64,000 nt of DNA from Roseovarius sp. A-2 (GCF_002072155.1 NZ_BDIY01000008.1:62001-126000), one strand, 5' to 3'. Counted from the first letter of the stretch, positions 20,106 through 28,503 are shown. A program made the numbers and translations. Notes: a model not told the origin generated them from the letters alone.

Positions 20106-20693
20106 CTACAAGCTGCCCTTGGTCGACGGGATCGCATCGGATTTGCGCGGATCGCTTTCCAGCGCCTCACGCAAGGCGCGCGCCACCGCCTTGAACGCGG
20201 CCTCGGCCATGTGATGGCTGTTGATCCCGTGCAGCGCATCAACGTGCAGAGTAATGCCGCCATGGGTGCTGAATGCCTGAAAGAACTCCCGCACCAGCTC
20301 CGAATCGAACGTGCCGATCTTGGCGGTGGGCAGGTCCATATTCCACACCAGATAAGGCCGGCCCGACAGATCGAGCGCTGCACGCACCAGCGCGTCATCC
20401 ATGGGCAACAAACACGCGCCATAGCGGCGGATGCCGCGCTTGTCGCCGATGGCGTGGCTCAGCGCCTGCCCAAGCGCGATGCCCACATCCTCGACCGTGT
20501 GGTGATCGTCGATATGCAGATCGCCCGCACAAGTTACCGTCATGTCGATCAGCGAGTGCCGGGCCAGCTGATCCAGCATGTGATCGAAAAAGCCGACACC
20601 GGTCTGATTGTCATATTGTCCAGAGCCGTCGACGGCGATCTCGACGGTGATTTCGGTCTCTGCGGTCTTTCGCGTGATGGTGGCGTTGCGCAT
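20106..20693 (-). CDS. hisB: imidazoleglycerol-phosphate dehydratase
   Basis: 195 residues, the monofunctional dehydratase without a phosphatase domain. Manganese-binding motifs are [30 protein letters not shown], and the repeated [23 protein letters not shown]. The start is the ATG before [14 protein letters not shown]; a longer frame reaches into the preT promoter region and was rejected. First gene of hisB-hisH-glsA, divergent from preT. Confidence 0.96.
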   Translation of the reverse strand: MRNATITRKTAETEITVEIAVDGSGQYDNQTGVGFFDHMLDQLARHSLIDMTVTCAGDLHIDDHHTVEDVGIALGQALSHAIGDKRGIRRYGACLLPMDDALVRAALDLSGRPYLVWNMDLPTAKIGTFDSELVREFFQAFSTHGGITLHVDALHGINSHHMAEAAFKAVARALREALESDPRKSDAIPSTKGSL

Positions 20694-20829
20694 GGGGCCT
20701 CCGCTGCTGCTTGGCCGCTCTATACTGCGGGTATCGCCACAGGCCAAGGGGCAAGCGCGGACGGCGTGAGCCCCGCGTGGCAGGGGCCGTGCGCGCTGAT
20801 CCCTGCAATGCAATTATTTCCCCATTAAT

Positions 20830-20865
20830 TTTACCAATTGATAAAAAAACAGAACGTGAGATACT
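20830..20865 (+). promoter_or_regulatory. preT promoter with a RutR-like operator over the -35 element
   Basis: The 16-mer TTTACCAATTGATAAA (20830-20845) follows the pattern of the RutR consensus TTGACCAnnTGGTCAA with a few changes. Overlapping it is a candidate sigma-70 promoter: TTGATA at 20838 and GATACT at 20860, 16 bp apart. The region is strikingly AT-rich against its surroundings. The start of preT follows at 20896 with GGAGG. Regulator binding is inferred from sequence only. Confidence 0.6.
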
Positions 20866-20895
20866 GGTCCGGAACTGCAATCAGTGGAGGACGCC

Positions 20896-22221
20896 ATGCG
20901 TGACCGCACGCTCGCCCCCGGAGTTCAGCCCGCCCGGCTGGATCCACAGCAATATCACGAGAATTTCTCCGACCTGCACGCGCCGCTCGAAGGGCACGAG
21001 GCGCTTGTCGCCGCAGACCGATGTTATTTCTGCCACGATGCGCCCTGTATCACCGCCTGCCCGACGGATATCGACATCCCTCTCTTCATCCGGCAGATCG
21101 CCACCGGGACGCCCGAGGCTGCGGCGCAAACCATCCTGTCGCAGAACATCCTTGGCGGCATGTGTGCCCGGGTCTGCCCCACTGAGACGCTGTGCGAACA
21201 GGCCTGCGTACGCGAGGCCGCCGAGGGCGCGCCGGTGCGGATCGGGCAATTGCAACGCTACGCCACCGACGCGTTGATGGCGAACGACGTGCATCCCTTC
21301 ACCCGCGCGGCCCCGACGGGCAAACGGGTCGCGGTTGTGGGGGCGGGTCCGGCGGGGCTGTCCTGCGCGCACCGGCTGGCGATGAAGGGCCATGACGTGA
21401 CGGTGTTCGACGGGCGCGCCAAGCCCGGCGGGCTTAATGAATTCGGCATTGCCGCCTACAAGACGGTGGACAGCTTCGCCGAGCGCGAGGTCGCCTGGCT
21501 GCTCGGGATCGGCGGGATCACCATCGAAACCGGCCAGCGCCTCGGGCGCGAGCTGTCACTGGAGGCGCTGCGCGCGGATCATGACGCGGTCTTTCTCGGG
21601 CTGGGGCTCGGCGGGGTCAACGCGCTCGGGCTTGACGCTGAGAAGCGCGAAGGGCTGAGCGACGCGGTCGACTTCATCGCCGACCTGCGCCAGACCGACG
21701 ACCTGTCGCGCCTGCCGGTGGGCCGCGACGTGGTGGTGATCGGCGGCGGCATGACTGCCATCGACGCCGCAGTGCAGGCCCGGCTTCTGGGCGCGCTCAA
21801 CGTTACGCTAGTCTATCGGCGCGGCCGCGACCGGATGAATGCCAGTGTATTCGAGCAGGATCTGGCAACCTCGAAAGGCGTGCGCATCATCACCAACGCG
21901 CAGCCCGTCGCGATCCATGGGAATGGAGCGGTTCGCGAGGTCGAGTTCGAGTTCACCGGTGACGACCTGACCCCGACCGGCCACAGGTTCCGGCTGTCGG
22001 CCGATCAGGTGTTGCGCGCCATCGGCCAGAGGCTGGAGGGCGACGGACTGCCCGAGCTTGAAGGCGGCAAGATCAGGGTGAGCGGCACAGGCCGTACCAG
22101 CCTCGACCGGGTCTGGGCCGGGGGCGACTGCGCGGCAGGCGGCGATGATCTGACCGTCACGGCGGTGGCCGAAGGGCGCGATGCCGCCGAGGATATTCAT
22201 ATATCACTCTTAACCTCATAA
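20896..22221 (+). CDS. preT: NAD-dependent dihydropyrimidine dehydrogenase subunit PreT
   Basis: 441 residues. Electron-transfer subunit that passes electrons between NAD(P)H and PreA for reduction of uracil and thymine. The N-terminus carries the cysteine clusters CYFCHDAPCITACP (Cys43, 46, 51, 55) and GGMCARVCPTETLCEQAC, then two nucleotide-binding motifs (VVGAGPAGLSCA and VVIGGGMTAIDAA) and AGGDCAAGGDDLTV. The start is the ATG at 20896, because GGAGG lies just upstream; a GTG 12 nt earlier overlaps that RBS. The last residues (HISLLTS) are encoded by AT-rich DNA and differ from the rest in composition, consistent with an insertion just here. Confidence 0.93.
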   Translation: MRDRTLAPGVQPARLDPQQYHENFSDLHAPLEGHEALVAADRCYFCHDAPCITACPTDIDIPLFIRQIATGTPEAAAQTILSQNILGGMCARVCPTETLCEQACVREAAEGAPVRIGQLQRYATDALMANDVHPFTRAAPTGKRVAVVGAGPAGLSCAHRLAMKGHDVTVFDGRAKPGGLNEFGIAAYKTVDSFAEREVAWLLGIGGITIETGQRLGRELSLEALRADHDAVFLGLGLGGVNALGLDAEKREGLSDAVDFIADLRQTDDLSRLPVGRDVVVIGGGMTAIDAAVQARLLGALNVTLVYRRGRDRMNASVFEQDLATSKGVRIITNAQPVAIHGNGAVREVEFEFTGDDLTPTGHRFRLSADQVLRAIGQRLEGDGLPELEGGKIRVSGTGRTSLDRVWAGGDCAAGGDDLTVTAVAEGRDAAEDIHISLLTS

Positions 22222-22232
22222 GGGAGGATCAA

Positions 22233-22607
22233 ATGCACGCATTTCAATATAACAGCTTGGGTGACATCAACGATGTGGAGATGCTGGTACCGGAAGATGA
22301 GGCAGTTCTGTCAGAGATACGCGATATTCTGATTAAGCATGGAAAGCTTCATAAGTTCGGCGTGAACCTATTGCATCGTCATTTCGATCTGGCTGCGGAT
22401 GAATGCCTAGTTGAGTATACGGATGTCGATCAACGCATTCTGAAATCGGTCGTTGAGAAAAGGGGACAGACCGCCGCTGTAGAGACGATGTGGCGGTTTG
22501 ATACAGACTCCGCTGGGATGTGTGTGTCTTTCTGCACGAGGACCTGCTCGACTTGGGGAAGTCATCACACTCATCACCAAAAGACCGGCCATATTGATCG
22601 GATATAA
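22233..22607 (+). CDS. unrecognised 124-residue protein between preT and preA
   Basis: I do not recognise this gene. It has a good RBS (GGGAGG) 11 nt after preT and ends 3 nt before preA, so all three are on one transcript. Its DNA is clearly poorer in GC than both neighbours. The first 90 residues look globular (LHKFGVNLLHRHFDLAADECLVEYTD). The end is rich in potential metal ligands: MCVSFCTRTCSTWG then HHTHHQK. It may be a carried-in gene with no link to pyrimidine use. preA itself has no obvious RBS and may depend on coupling to this gene. Confidence 0.7.
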   Translation: MHAFQYNSLGDINDVEMLVPEDEAVLSEIRDILIKHGKLHKFGVNLLHRHFDLAADECLVEYTDVDQRILKSVVEKRGQTAAVETMWRFDTDSAGMCVSFCTRTCSTWGSHHTHHQKTGHIDRI

Positions 22608-22610
22608 CAC

Positions 22611-23915
22611 ATGGCAGACCTCACAACGACCTTCGCGGGGATCACGTCCCCCAACCCGTTCTGGCTCGCCTCGGCACCGCCCACGGACAAGGAATACAAC
22701 GTGCGCCGCGCCTTCGAGGCGGGCTGGGGCGGGGTCGTCTGGAAGACCCTCGGCGAGGCGGGGCCGCCAGTCGTCAACGTGAACGGCCCCCGTTACGGCG
22801 CGATCTGGGGGGCGGATCGGCGGTTGCTCGGGCTCAACAATATCGAGCTGATCACCGACCGCCCGCTGGAGGTCAATCTCGAGGAAATGACCCGCGTCAA
22901 GCGCGACTGGCCCGACCGCGCGCTGGTCGCCAGTCTGATGGTGCCGGTGAACGAGGAAAGCTGGAAAGCCATCCTCGATAAAGTGCTGGAAACCGGCTGT
23001 GACGGGGTCGAGCTGAACTTCGGCTGTCCGCACGGGATGAGCGAGCGCGGCATGGGCAGCGCCGTGGGTCAGGTGCCGGAGTACGTCCAGCAGGTCACAG
23101 AATGGTGCAAGACGCATTCTGACCTGCCGGTAATCGTCAAACTGACCCCCAATATCGCCGACATCCGCAAGCCCGCGCAGGCCGCGCAGGCCGGCGGGGC
23201 CGACGCGGTCAGCCTGATCAACACGATCAATTCGATCACCGGGGTCGATCTCGACAGTTTCGCACCGCAACCCACGATCGATGGCAAGGGCGCGCATGGC
23301 GGTTATTGTGGCCCGGCGGTCAAGCCGATCGCGCTCAACATGGTGGCAGAGATCGCGCGCGACCCGGCCACTGCCGGTTTGCCGATCAGCGGGATCGGCG
23401 GGATCACCACCTGGCGCGATGCCGCCGAGTTCATGGCGCTTGGCGCGGGCAACGTGCAGGTCTGTACCGCAGCCATGACCTATGGCTTCAAGGTGGTGCA
23501 GGAGATGGTATCGGGACTGAGCCAGTACATGGATGAAAAGGGCTTTTCATCGGTGGACGAACTGGTGGGCCGGGCCGTGCCCAATCTCTGCGACTGGAAG
23601 GATCTCAACCTCAATTATGTCACCAAGGCGCGGATCGATCAGGCGCTCTGCATCAAATGCGGGCGCTGCTATGCAGCCTGCGAGGATACCTCGCATCAGG
23701 CGATCACCATGTCGGAGGACCGCGTGTTCGACGTCGATGACAGCGAATGCGTGGCCTGCAATCTGTGTGTGAATGTGTGCCCAGTCGAGGGCTGCATCAC
23801 CATGGAAGAGTTGGCACCAGGCACGTTGGATGCGCGCACCGGCAAGGTGGTCGACGAGACCTATGCCAACTGGACGACACATCCGAACAATCCCGGGACC
23901 TGCGCCGCGGAATGA
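22611..23915 (+). CDS. preA: NAD-dependent dihydropyrimidine dehydrogenase subunit PreA
   Basis: 434 residues. Catalytic subunit reducing uracil or thymine to the dihydro form. An FMN-binding dihydroorotate-dehydrogenase-like barrel (residues 1-320: NPFWLASAPPTDK, ELNFGCPHGMSERGMG, GIGGITTWRDAAEFMALGA) is followed by two [4Fe-4S] motifs, CIKCGRCYAACEDTSHQ and CVACNLCVNVCPVEGC. Works with PreT. It starts 3 nt after an unrelated small gene and lacks a clear RBS. A palindromic terminator follows. Confidence 0.94.
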   Translation: MADLTTTFAGITSPNPFWLASAPPTDKEYNVRRAFEAGWGGVVWKTLGEAGPPVVNVNGPRYGAIWGADRRLLGLNNIELITDRPLEVNLEEMTRVKRDWPDRALVASLMVPVNEESWKAILDKVLETGCDGVELNFGCPHGMSERGMGSAVGQVPEYVQQVTEWCKTHSDLPVIVKLTPNIADIRKPAQAAQAGGADAVSLINTINSITGVDLDSFAPQPTIDGKGAHGGYCGPAVKPIALNMVAEIARDPATAGLPISGIGGITTWRDAAEFMALGAGNVQVCTAAMTYGFKVVQEMVSGLSQYMDEKGFSSVDELVGRAVPNLCDWKDLNLNYVTKARIDQALCIKCGRCYAACEDTSHQAITMSEDRVFDVDDSECVACNLCVNVCPVEGCITMEELAPGTLDARTGKVVDETYANWTTHPNNPGTCAAE

Positions 23916-23945
23916 GGCGGGAGATTTTTCGTCGAAGAATCTGAA

Positions 23946-23971
23946 CTGAGAAAATTCGTGAATTTTCTCAG
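23946..23971. terminator. palindromic terminator between preA and a small convergent gene
   Basis: Arms CTGAGAAAATTC and GAATTTTCTCAG with a 2-nt loop. Same GAAAATTCG core as the terminator at 14535. The stop codon of the minus-strand gene at 23968 lies within the right arm, so the element probably ends both transcripts. Confidence 0.75.
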
Positions 23972-24198
23972 ACAAGAATACGGACCGGGCCGTTGTGGCA
24001 GACCACGATATACTGATCCGCCGTCTCGATCAGGTGAAAGCCGCGCTGTCGTACCTCGCGCTGGAAGCGGTCGCGCCCGACCTCGCGATCCACCCAGGGA
24101 ATCGAGCTCCGCACCCCGGTATCCTTTCGGGCGGCCTTGGCCGCGAACATTTGGTTGAGCCAGTCCTCCGGCGGCGTTTTCCGGGTCATCATCTGCAT
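23968..24198 (-). CDS. small conserved-looking protein of unknown function
   Basis: 76 residues: starts MQMMTRKTPPEDWLNQMFAA, contains REVGRDRFQREVRQRGFHLIE and ends YIVVCHNGPVRILV. The pattern PPEDWL ... GRxxFxxExRxRGF ... IVVxCN fits my memory of a short roseobacter protein sometimes misnamed a phosphoribosylanthranilate isomerase; I do not trust that name. Upstream GGA at suitable spacing. It lies downstream of a RutR-like gene on the same strand. Confidence 0.6.
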   Translation of the reverse strand: MQMMTRKTPPEDWLNQMFAAKAARKDTGVRSSIPWVDREVGRDRFQREVRQRGFHLIETADQYIVVCHNGPVRILV

Positions 24199-24222
24199 GT
24201 GCCGATCCTGCGCCGCTGTTGG

Positions 24223-24843
24223 CTAATGCGGGGTTAGCAACCGCCGGTAAAGCATATCCAGATAATCCGCTGCGCCATCACGATGCGGCCGGTCGCGCAT
24301 CAGAAGCTGCACCTGCGCCTCGAAATCCGCGTAATGCTGCGTCGTGGCCCAAATCGAGAAGATCAGATGCATCGGATCGACCGCAGCGAGCCTGCCCTCG
24401 TCGATCCATCGCTCGATTTGCGCCGACGTGCTGTCGACCAGCGGTTTTAACTCGCGTTCCAGATGCGGCCGGATGCGCGGCGCGCCTTGCAAGATTTCAT
24501 TGGCGAATAGCCGACTTTCGCGGGGGTATTTCCTGCTCATCTCCAGTTTGCGATGCACGTATCGCAGCAATTCTTCGCACGGGTCGCCCATAGGGTCGAT
24601 ATCGCGCATCGGATCCAGCCATGTCTCCATGAGCTGGTTGAGCAGGGTGACATGAATCTCTTCCTTGCCGCTGAAGTAATAGAGGATGTTGGGTTTGCTG
24701 AGCCCCGATCGCGTCGCGATCTGGTCCAGCGTCGCGCCGCGATAGCCTTGCTGCGAGAACACATCGAGCGCCGCTTCCAGAATGCGCTTGCGGTTTCTTT
24801 GCTGAATTCGGCTGGGTTTTCGATCCGGGCGGGCGTCTGTCAT
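24223..24843 (-). CDS. TetR family regulator, RutR-like (second paralogue)
   Basis: 206 residues. N-terminal TetR helix-turn-helix (ILEAALDVFSQQGYRGATLDQIATRSGLSKPNILYYFSGKEE, residues about 20-60) and the C-terminal YcdC/RutR-type ligand domain (ESRLFANEILQGAPRI, IDEGRLAAVDPMHLIFSIWATTQHYADF). Start taken at the ATG with GGAG 8 nt upstream. Clearly paralogous to the next gene. Candidate target: the operator-like site before preT. RutR in E. coli responds to uracil; that ligand is an inference here. Confidence 0.88.
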   Translation of the reverse strand: MTDARPDRKPSRIQQRNRKRILEAALDVFSQQGYRGATLDQIATRSGLSKPNILYYFSGKEEIHVTLLNQLMETWLDPMRDIDPMGDPCEELLRYVHRKLEMSRKYPRESRLFANEILQGAPRIRPHLERELKPLVDSTSAQIERWIDEGRLAAVDPMHLIFSIWATTQHYADFEAQVQLLMRDRPHRDGAADYLDMLYRRLLTPH

Positions 24844-24925
24844 CGAAGGCTCCATTCAGGGCAATCCTGCCACAGTGCGGCATTTTCCGGGCTGGGGAAA
24901 GTCGCGGATCCGGGCGCGGACCGGA

Positions 24926-25570
24926 TCATGCCTCTCTTTTCGTCGCACCAATCCCCCTCAGGATGATCGACGTGACCGACGCCTTCGCCGCTTGCCATTG
25001 CGCCTCGCTAAGAGGGTTACCGCCATTAAGGGTTTCGATCTGATGACCGAAATCGGCATAATGCTGGGTGGTGGCCCACAGCATATAGAGCAGATGGTGC
25101 GGGTCGATCGCATCCATCTTGCCCTCGTCGATCCAGCGACGAATCACCCGAATCCGGCCCTCGGTCCATTCGACCAGCGTCGTCTCGAGATAGTCCTGAA
25201 TGACCGGCGCACGGTGCATGACCTCGGAGGCCCAGACTTTCGATCCTGCCGGGTGGCGTCGACTGATCTCCATCTTGGCGTCGATATAGGCCCCGATCCC
25301 CTCGACCGGACCGGGCGCCGCATCGAAGCTGTCCGCGGCCTTCAGCCAATCTTGAAAGATGCTCTGGACCACTTGGCGATAGAGCGCCTCCTTGGTGGCG
25401 AAATAGTAATGCAGGTTGGCCTTGGGCAGCCCTGCCAGATCGGCAATGAGCTGCATCGTCGCCCCGCCGAATCCGGCTTCGGCAAAGACCTTCTCGGCAG
25501 CGTCGAGGATCTGCCGCTCGTTCTCCTGGCGGATGTCGTGCTTGCGGCTTGGGCGATTGGCCTGCGGCAT
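24926..25570 (-). CDS. rutR: TetR family regulator, RutR-like
   Basis: 214 residues. HTH in ILDAAEKVFAEAGFGGATMQLIADLAGLPKANLHYYFATKEA, then the RutR-type C-terminal domain (SKVWASEVMHRAPVI, IDEGKMDAIDPHHLLYMLWATTQHYADF). The gene is divergent from the amidase gene of the pyrimidine module; two RutR-consensus palindromes lie in the 138-bp gap, so it very likely controls both directions, probably as a pyrimidine-responsive repressor. Start at 25570 gives a normal N-terminus; RBS is weak (AGGGT). The symbol reflects family, not proven orthology. Confidence 0.88.
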   Translation of the reverse strand: MPQANRPSRKHDIRQENERQILDAAEKVFAEAGFGGATMQLIADLAGLPKANLHYYFATKEALYRQVVQSIFQDWLKAADSFDAAPGPVEGIGAYIDAKMEISRRHPAGSKVWASEVMHRAPVIQDYLETTLVEWTEGRIRVIRRWIDEGKMDAIDPHHLLYMLWATTQHYADFGHQIETLNGGNPLSEAQWQAAKASVTSIILRGIGATKREA

Positions 25571-25592
25571 GGGCGAAAACCCTAAAAAATTC

Positions 25593-25642
25593 TTGACCGG
25601 TTGGTCAGCCTGTGATGCTCTGGTTTTTGACCATATGGTCAG
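25593..25642. promoter_or_regulatory. two RutR-type operators in the divergent promoter region
   Basis: TTGACCGGTTGGTCAG (25593-25608) and TTGACCATATGGTCAG (25627-25642) each match TTGACCAnnTGGTCAA closely; the second contains a perfect TGACCATATGGTCA palindrome. Centres are 34 bp apart. They lie between divergent rutR and the hyuC-type gene. Confidence 0.82.
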
Positions 25643-25708
25643 GATGCAGCCGTTGGCAAGAGGGCCCTCAAAAGCCCCCGGAGCGGCGACCGACAAGGGA
25701 GACGAAAT

Positions 25709-26959
25709 GTGACCGCACCGGGACCGAATCTGAACGTGAATGGCGATCGCCTGTGGGACAGCATCATGGAGATGGCTCAGATCGGTCCCGGTGTGGCGGG
25801 CGGCAACAACCGCCAGACCCTGACCGACGAGGATGCCCAAGGGCGCGCGCTGTTCCAGTCCTGGTGCGAGGCGGCGGGGCTGACCATGGGCGTCGACGAG
25901 ATGGGCAACATGTTTGCGCGGCGCGAGGGCACCGACCCGGAGGCGCTGCCGATCTATGTGGGCTCTCACCTCGACACGCAGCCGACGGGCGGCAAATATG
26001 ACGGGGTGCTAGGTGTGCTGGCGGGGCTGGAGATCGTCCGAACGCTGAACGACCTGGATATCAGGACCAGGCATCCCATCGTCGTCACCAACTGGACCAA
26101 CGAGGAGGGCACGCGCTTTGCCCCCGCGATGCTGGCCTCGGGCGTGTTCGCCGGGGTGCTGGGTCAGGACTGGGCCTATGACCGGGTCGATGCGGAGGGC
26201 AAACGCTTTGGCGACGAGCTGGAGCGGATCGGCTGGAAAGGCCCCGAGAAGGTGGGCGACCGCAAGATGCACGCCTTTTTCGAACTGCATATCGAACAGG
26301 GGCCCATCCTGGAGGCCGAAAACAAACAGGTTGGCGTCGTGACCCACGGTCAGGGCCTGCGATGGATCGAATGCACGGTCACCGGCAAGGGCCAGCATAC
26401 CGGATCGACACCGATGTATATGCGCCGCAACGCGGGCCGCGCACTGGCGCGGGTGACCGAACTGGTGCACGAGATAGCCCTGCAATATCAGCCCAATGCC
26501 GTGGGTGCGATCGGTCAGATCGACGTTTACCCCAACAGCCGCAACATAATCCCCGAAAAGGTGGTGTTTACCGTCGATTTCCGCTCTCACGTGCTAGAGA
26601 CGCTGGAGGCGATGGTCACGGAACTGAACGAGACCGCGCCGGGGCTCTGTGCCGATGTGGGCGTCAATTTCAGATCCGAGGTGGTGGGTTTCTTCGACCC
26701 GCCCGCCTTTGACGAAACGCTGGTGGGGCGCGTCCGCGAGGCAGCGGATCGGCTGGGCTACAGCCATATGGACATCGTCTCGGGGGCCGGGCACGATGCC
26801 TGCTGGATCAACAAGGTCTATCCCACCACCATGGTGATGTGCCCCTGCAAGGACGGGCTGAGCCATAACGAGGCCGAGGAGATCACCCCCGACTGGGCGC
26901 GCGCAGGGGCGGATGTGCTGCTGCACGCGGTGCTGGAGACGGCGGAGATCGTGGAGTGA
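25709..26959 (+). CDS. hyuC: hydantoinase/carbamoylase family amidase (probable beta-ureidopropionase)
   Basis: 416-residue M20-type zinc amidase that removes the carbamoyl group from N-carbamoyl amino acids. Zinc-binding motifs are YVGSHLDTQPTGGKYDGVLG, TNWTNEEGTRFAPAM, FELHIEQGPILE, GAGHDACW and DGLSHNEAEE; the dimer-lid GKGQHTGSTPM is present. Placed before dihydropyrimidinase and among uracil-reduction genes, it most likely hydrolyses N-carbamoyl-beta-alanine. The same fold also serves allantoate or L-carbamoylase activity. The start is GTG at 25709, since GGGAGA sits at the right distance and the nearby ATG is out of frame. Confidence 0.9.
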   Translation: MTAPGPNLNVNGDRLWDSIMEMAQIGPGVAGGNNRQTLTDEDAQGRALFQSWCEAAGLTMGVDEMGNMFARREGTDPEALPIYVGSHLDTQPTGGKYDGVLGVLAGLEIVRTLNDLDIRTRHPIVVTNWTNEEGTRFAPAMLASGVFAGVLGQDWAYDRVDAEGKRFGDELERIGWKGPEKVGDRKMHAFFELHIEQGPILEAENKQVGVVTHGQGLRWIECTVTGKGQHTGSTPMYMRRNAGRALARVTELVHEIALQYQPNAVGAIGQIDVYPNSRNIIPEKVVFTVDFRSHVLETLEAMVTELNETAPGLCADVGVNFRSEVVGFFDPPAFDETLVGRVREAADRLGYSHMDIVSGAGHDACWINKVYPTTMVMCPCKDGLSHNEAEEITPDWARAGADVLLHAVLETAEIVE

Positions 26960-27000
26960 TTGGGGGCCAGCCCCCAAACCCCCGGAGTATTGTCGGAACG
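26960..27000. repeat. hairpin related to the 61-nt repeat, after hyuC
   Basis: TTGGGGGC/GCCCCCAA with a 2-nt loop directly follows the hyuC stop; on the minus strand the block reads AATACTC-CGGGGG-TTTGGGGGC-TG-GCCCCC, sharing the AATACTC, G-run and terminal C-run layout of the copies in xdhA and xdhB. It lies inside the hyuC-hydA transcript. Confidence 0.6.
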
Positions 27001-27039
27001 ATGAAACCCCGGGAAGGCAGATAGACAGGGAGACACGCA

Positions 27040-28503
27040 ATGGCCACCAAAGTCATAAAGAACGGCACCGTCGTCACCGCCGACCGCACCTGGAAGGCCG
27101 ATGTGCTGATCGAGGGCGAGACGATCAAGCAGATCGGCCCTGACCTCAAGGGCGACCAGACGATCGACGCGACCGACGCCTATGTCATCCCCGGCGGGAT
27201 CGACCCGCATACCCATCTGGAAATGCCCTTCATGGGCACCACTGCCGCCGAGACCTTCGAGACCGGCACATGGGCGGCCGCCTGTGGCGGCACCACGATG
27301 ATCGTCGATTTCTGCCTGCCGGGGGCCGATGGCAGCATCAAGAACGCAATAGGCGAATGGCACCGCAAATCCGCACCGCAGATCTGTTCCGACATCGGCT
27401 ATCACATGGCGATCACCGGCTGGAACGAGACCATTTTCAACGAGATGAAGGATGCCGTCGACATGGGCGTCAATTCCTTCAAGCATTTCATGGCCTATAA
27501 AGGCGCGCTGATGATCGAGGATGACGAGATGTTCGCCTCCTTCAAGCGCTGCGCCGAACTGGGCGCGCTGCCGATGGTGCATGCCGAGAATGGCGATCTG
27601 GTAGCCGAGATGCAGGAGAAATATTTCAACCAGGGCATCACCGGGCCCGAGGGCCACGCCTATTCGCGCCCGCCCGAGTTCGAGGGCGAGGCCGCCAATC
27701 GGGCGATCTGCATAGCCGATGCGGCGGGCGTGCCGCTCTATATCGTGCATGTCAGTTGCGAGCAGGCGCATGAGGCGATCCGGCGCGCCCGGCAGAAGGG
27801 CATGCGCGTCTATGGCGAGCCGCTGGCGCAGTTTCTCACGCTAGACGAATCCGAGTATTTCAACACCGACTGGGACCATGCCGCGCGCCGCGTGATGTCG
27901 CCGCCGTTTCGCTCCAAGGAGCATCAGGACGGGCTCTGGGCCGGGTTGCAGGCCGGGTCGTTGCAGGTGGTGGCCACCGATCACGCGGCATTTTCCACCG
28001 AGCAGAAACGCGCCGGGCGGGAGGATTTCCGCCTCATCCCCAACGGCTCGAACGGGCTGGAGGAGCGGCTGGCGGTGCTCTGGACGCATGGGGTCGAGAC
28101 GGGCCGGTTGACGATGAACGAATTTGTCGCCGTCACCTCGTCCAATGTCGCCAAGATCCTCAACATCTATCCCAAGAAGGGCGCGCTCGTAGAAGGGGCG
28201 GATGCCGATATCGTGGTCTGGGACCCGAAGATCAGCAAGACGATCAGCCCCGCCAACCACCATTCGATCCTTGATTACAACGTCTTCGAGGGGTTCAAGG
28301 TGACAGCGCAGCCGCGCTATACCCTCAGCCGGGGCGAGGTGATCTGGGCCTGGGGCCAGAATTCGCAACCGCAGCCGGGACGGGGCCGGTTTGTGCCGCG
28401 TCCGGCTTTCCCCTCGGCGCACAAGGCGCTGTCGAAGTGGAAGGCGCTGACCGCACCCAAGATGATCCATCGCGATCCGCTGAACATTCCGGCAGGGATC
28501 TGA
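27040..28503 (+). CDS. hydA: dihydropyrimidinase
   Basis: 487 residues. Opens the ring of dihydrouracil or dihydrothymine to the N-carbamoyl amino acid, the step between PreTA and the amidase. Metal ligands His57 and His59 (GGIDPHTHLEMPF), the carboxylated Lys148 (NSFKHFMAYKG), His in MVHAENGD and IVHVSCEQAH, and Asp in VVATDHAAFS are all present. The C-terminal tail (GRGRFVPRPAF) is typical. RBS GGGAGA. Confidence 0.95.
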   Translation: MATKVIKNGTVVTADRTWKADVLIEGETIKQIGPDLKGDQTIDATDAYVIPGGIDPHTHLEMPFMGTTAAETFETGTWAAACGGTTMIVDFCLPGADGSIKNAIGEWHRKSAPQICSDIGYHMAITGWNETIFNEMKDAVDMGVNSFKHFMAYKGALMIEDDEMFASFKRCAELGALPMVHAENGDLVAEMQEKYFNQGITGPEGHAYSRPPEFEGEAANRAICIADAAGVPLYIVHVSCEQAHEAIRRARQKGMRVYGEPLAQFLTLDESEYFNTDWDHAARRVMSPPFRSKEHQDGLWAGLQAGSLQVVATDHAAFSTEQKRAGREDFRLIPNGSNGLEERLAVLWTHGVETGRLTMNEFVAVTSSNVAKILNIYPKKGALVEGADADIVVWDPKISKTISPANHHSILDYNVFEGFKVTAQPRYTLSRGEVIWAWGQNSQPQPGRGRFVPRPAFPSAHKALSKWKALTAPKMIHRDPLNIPAGI

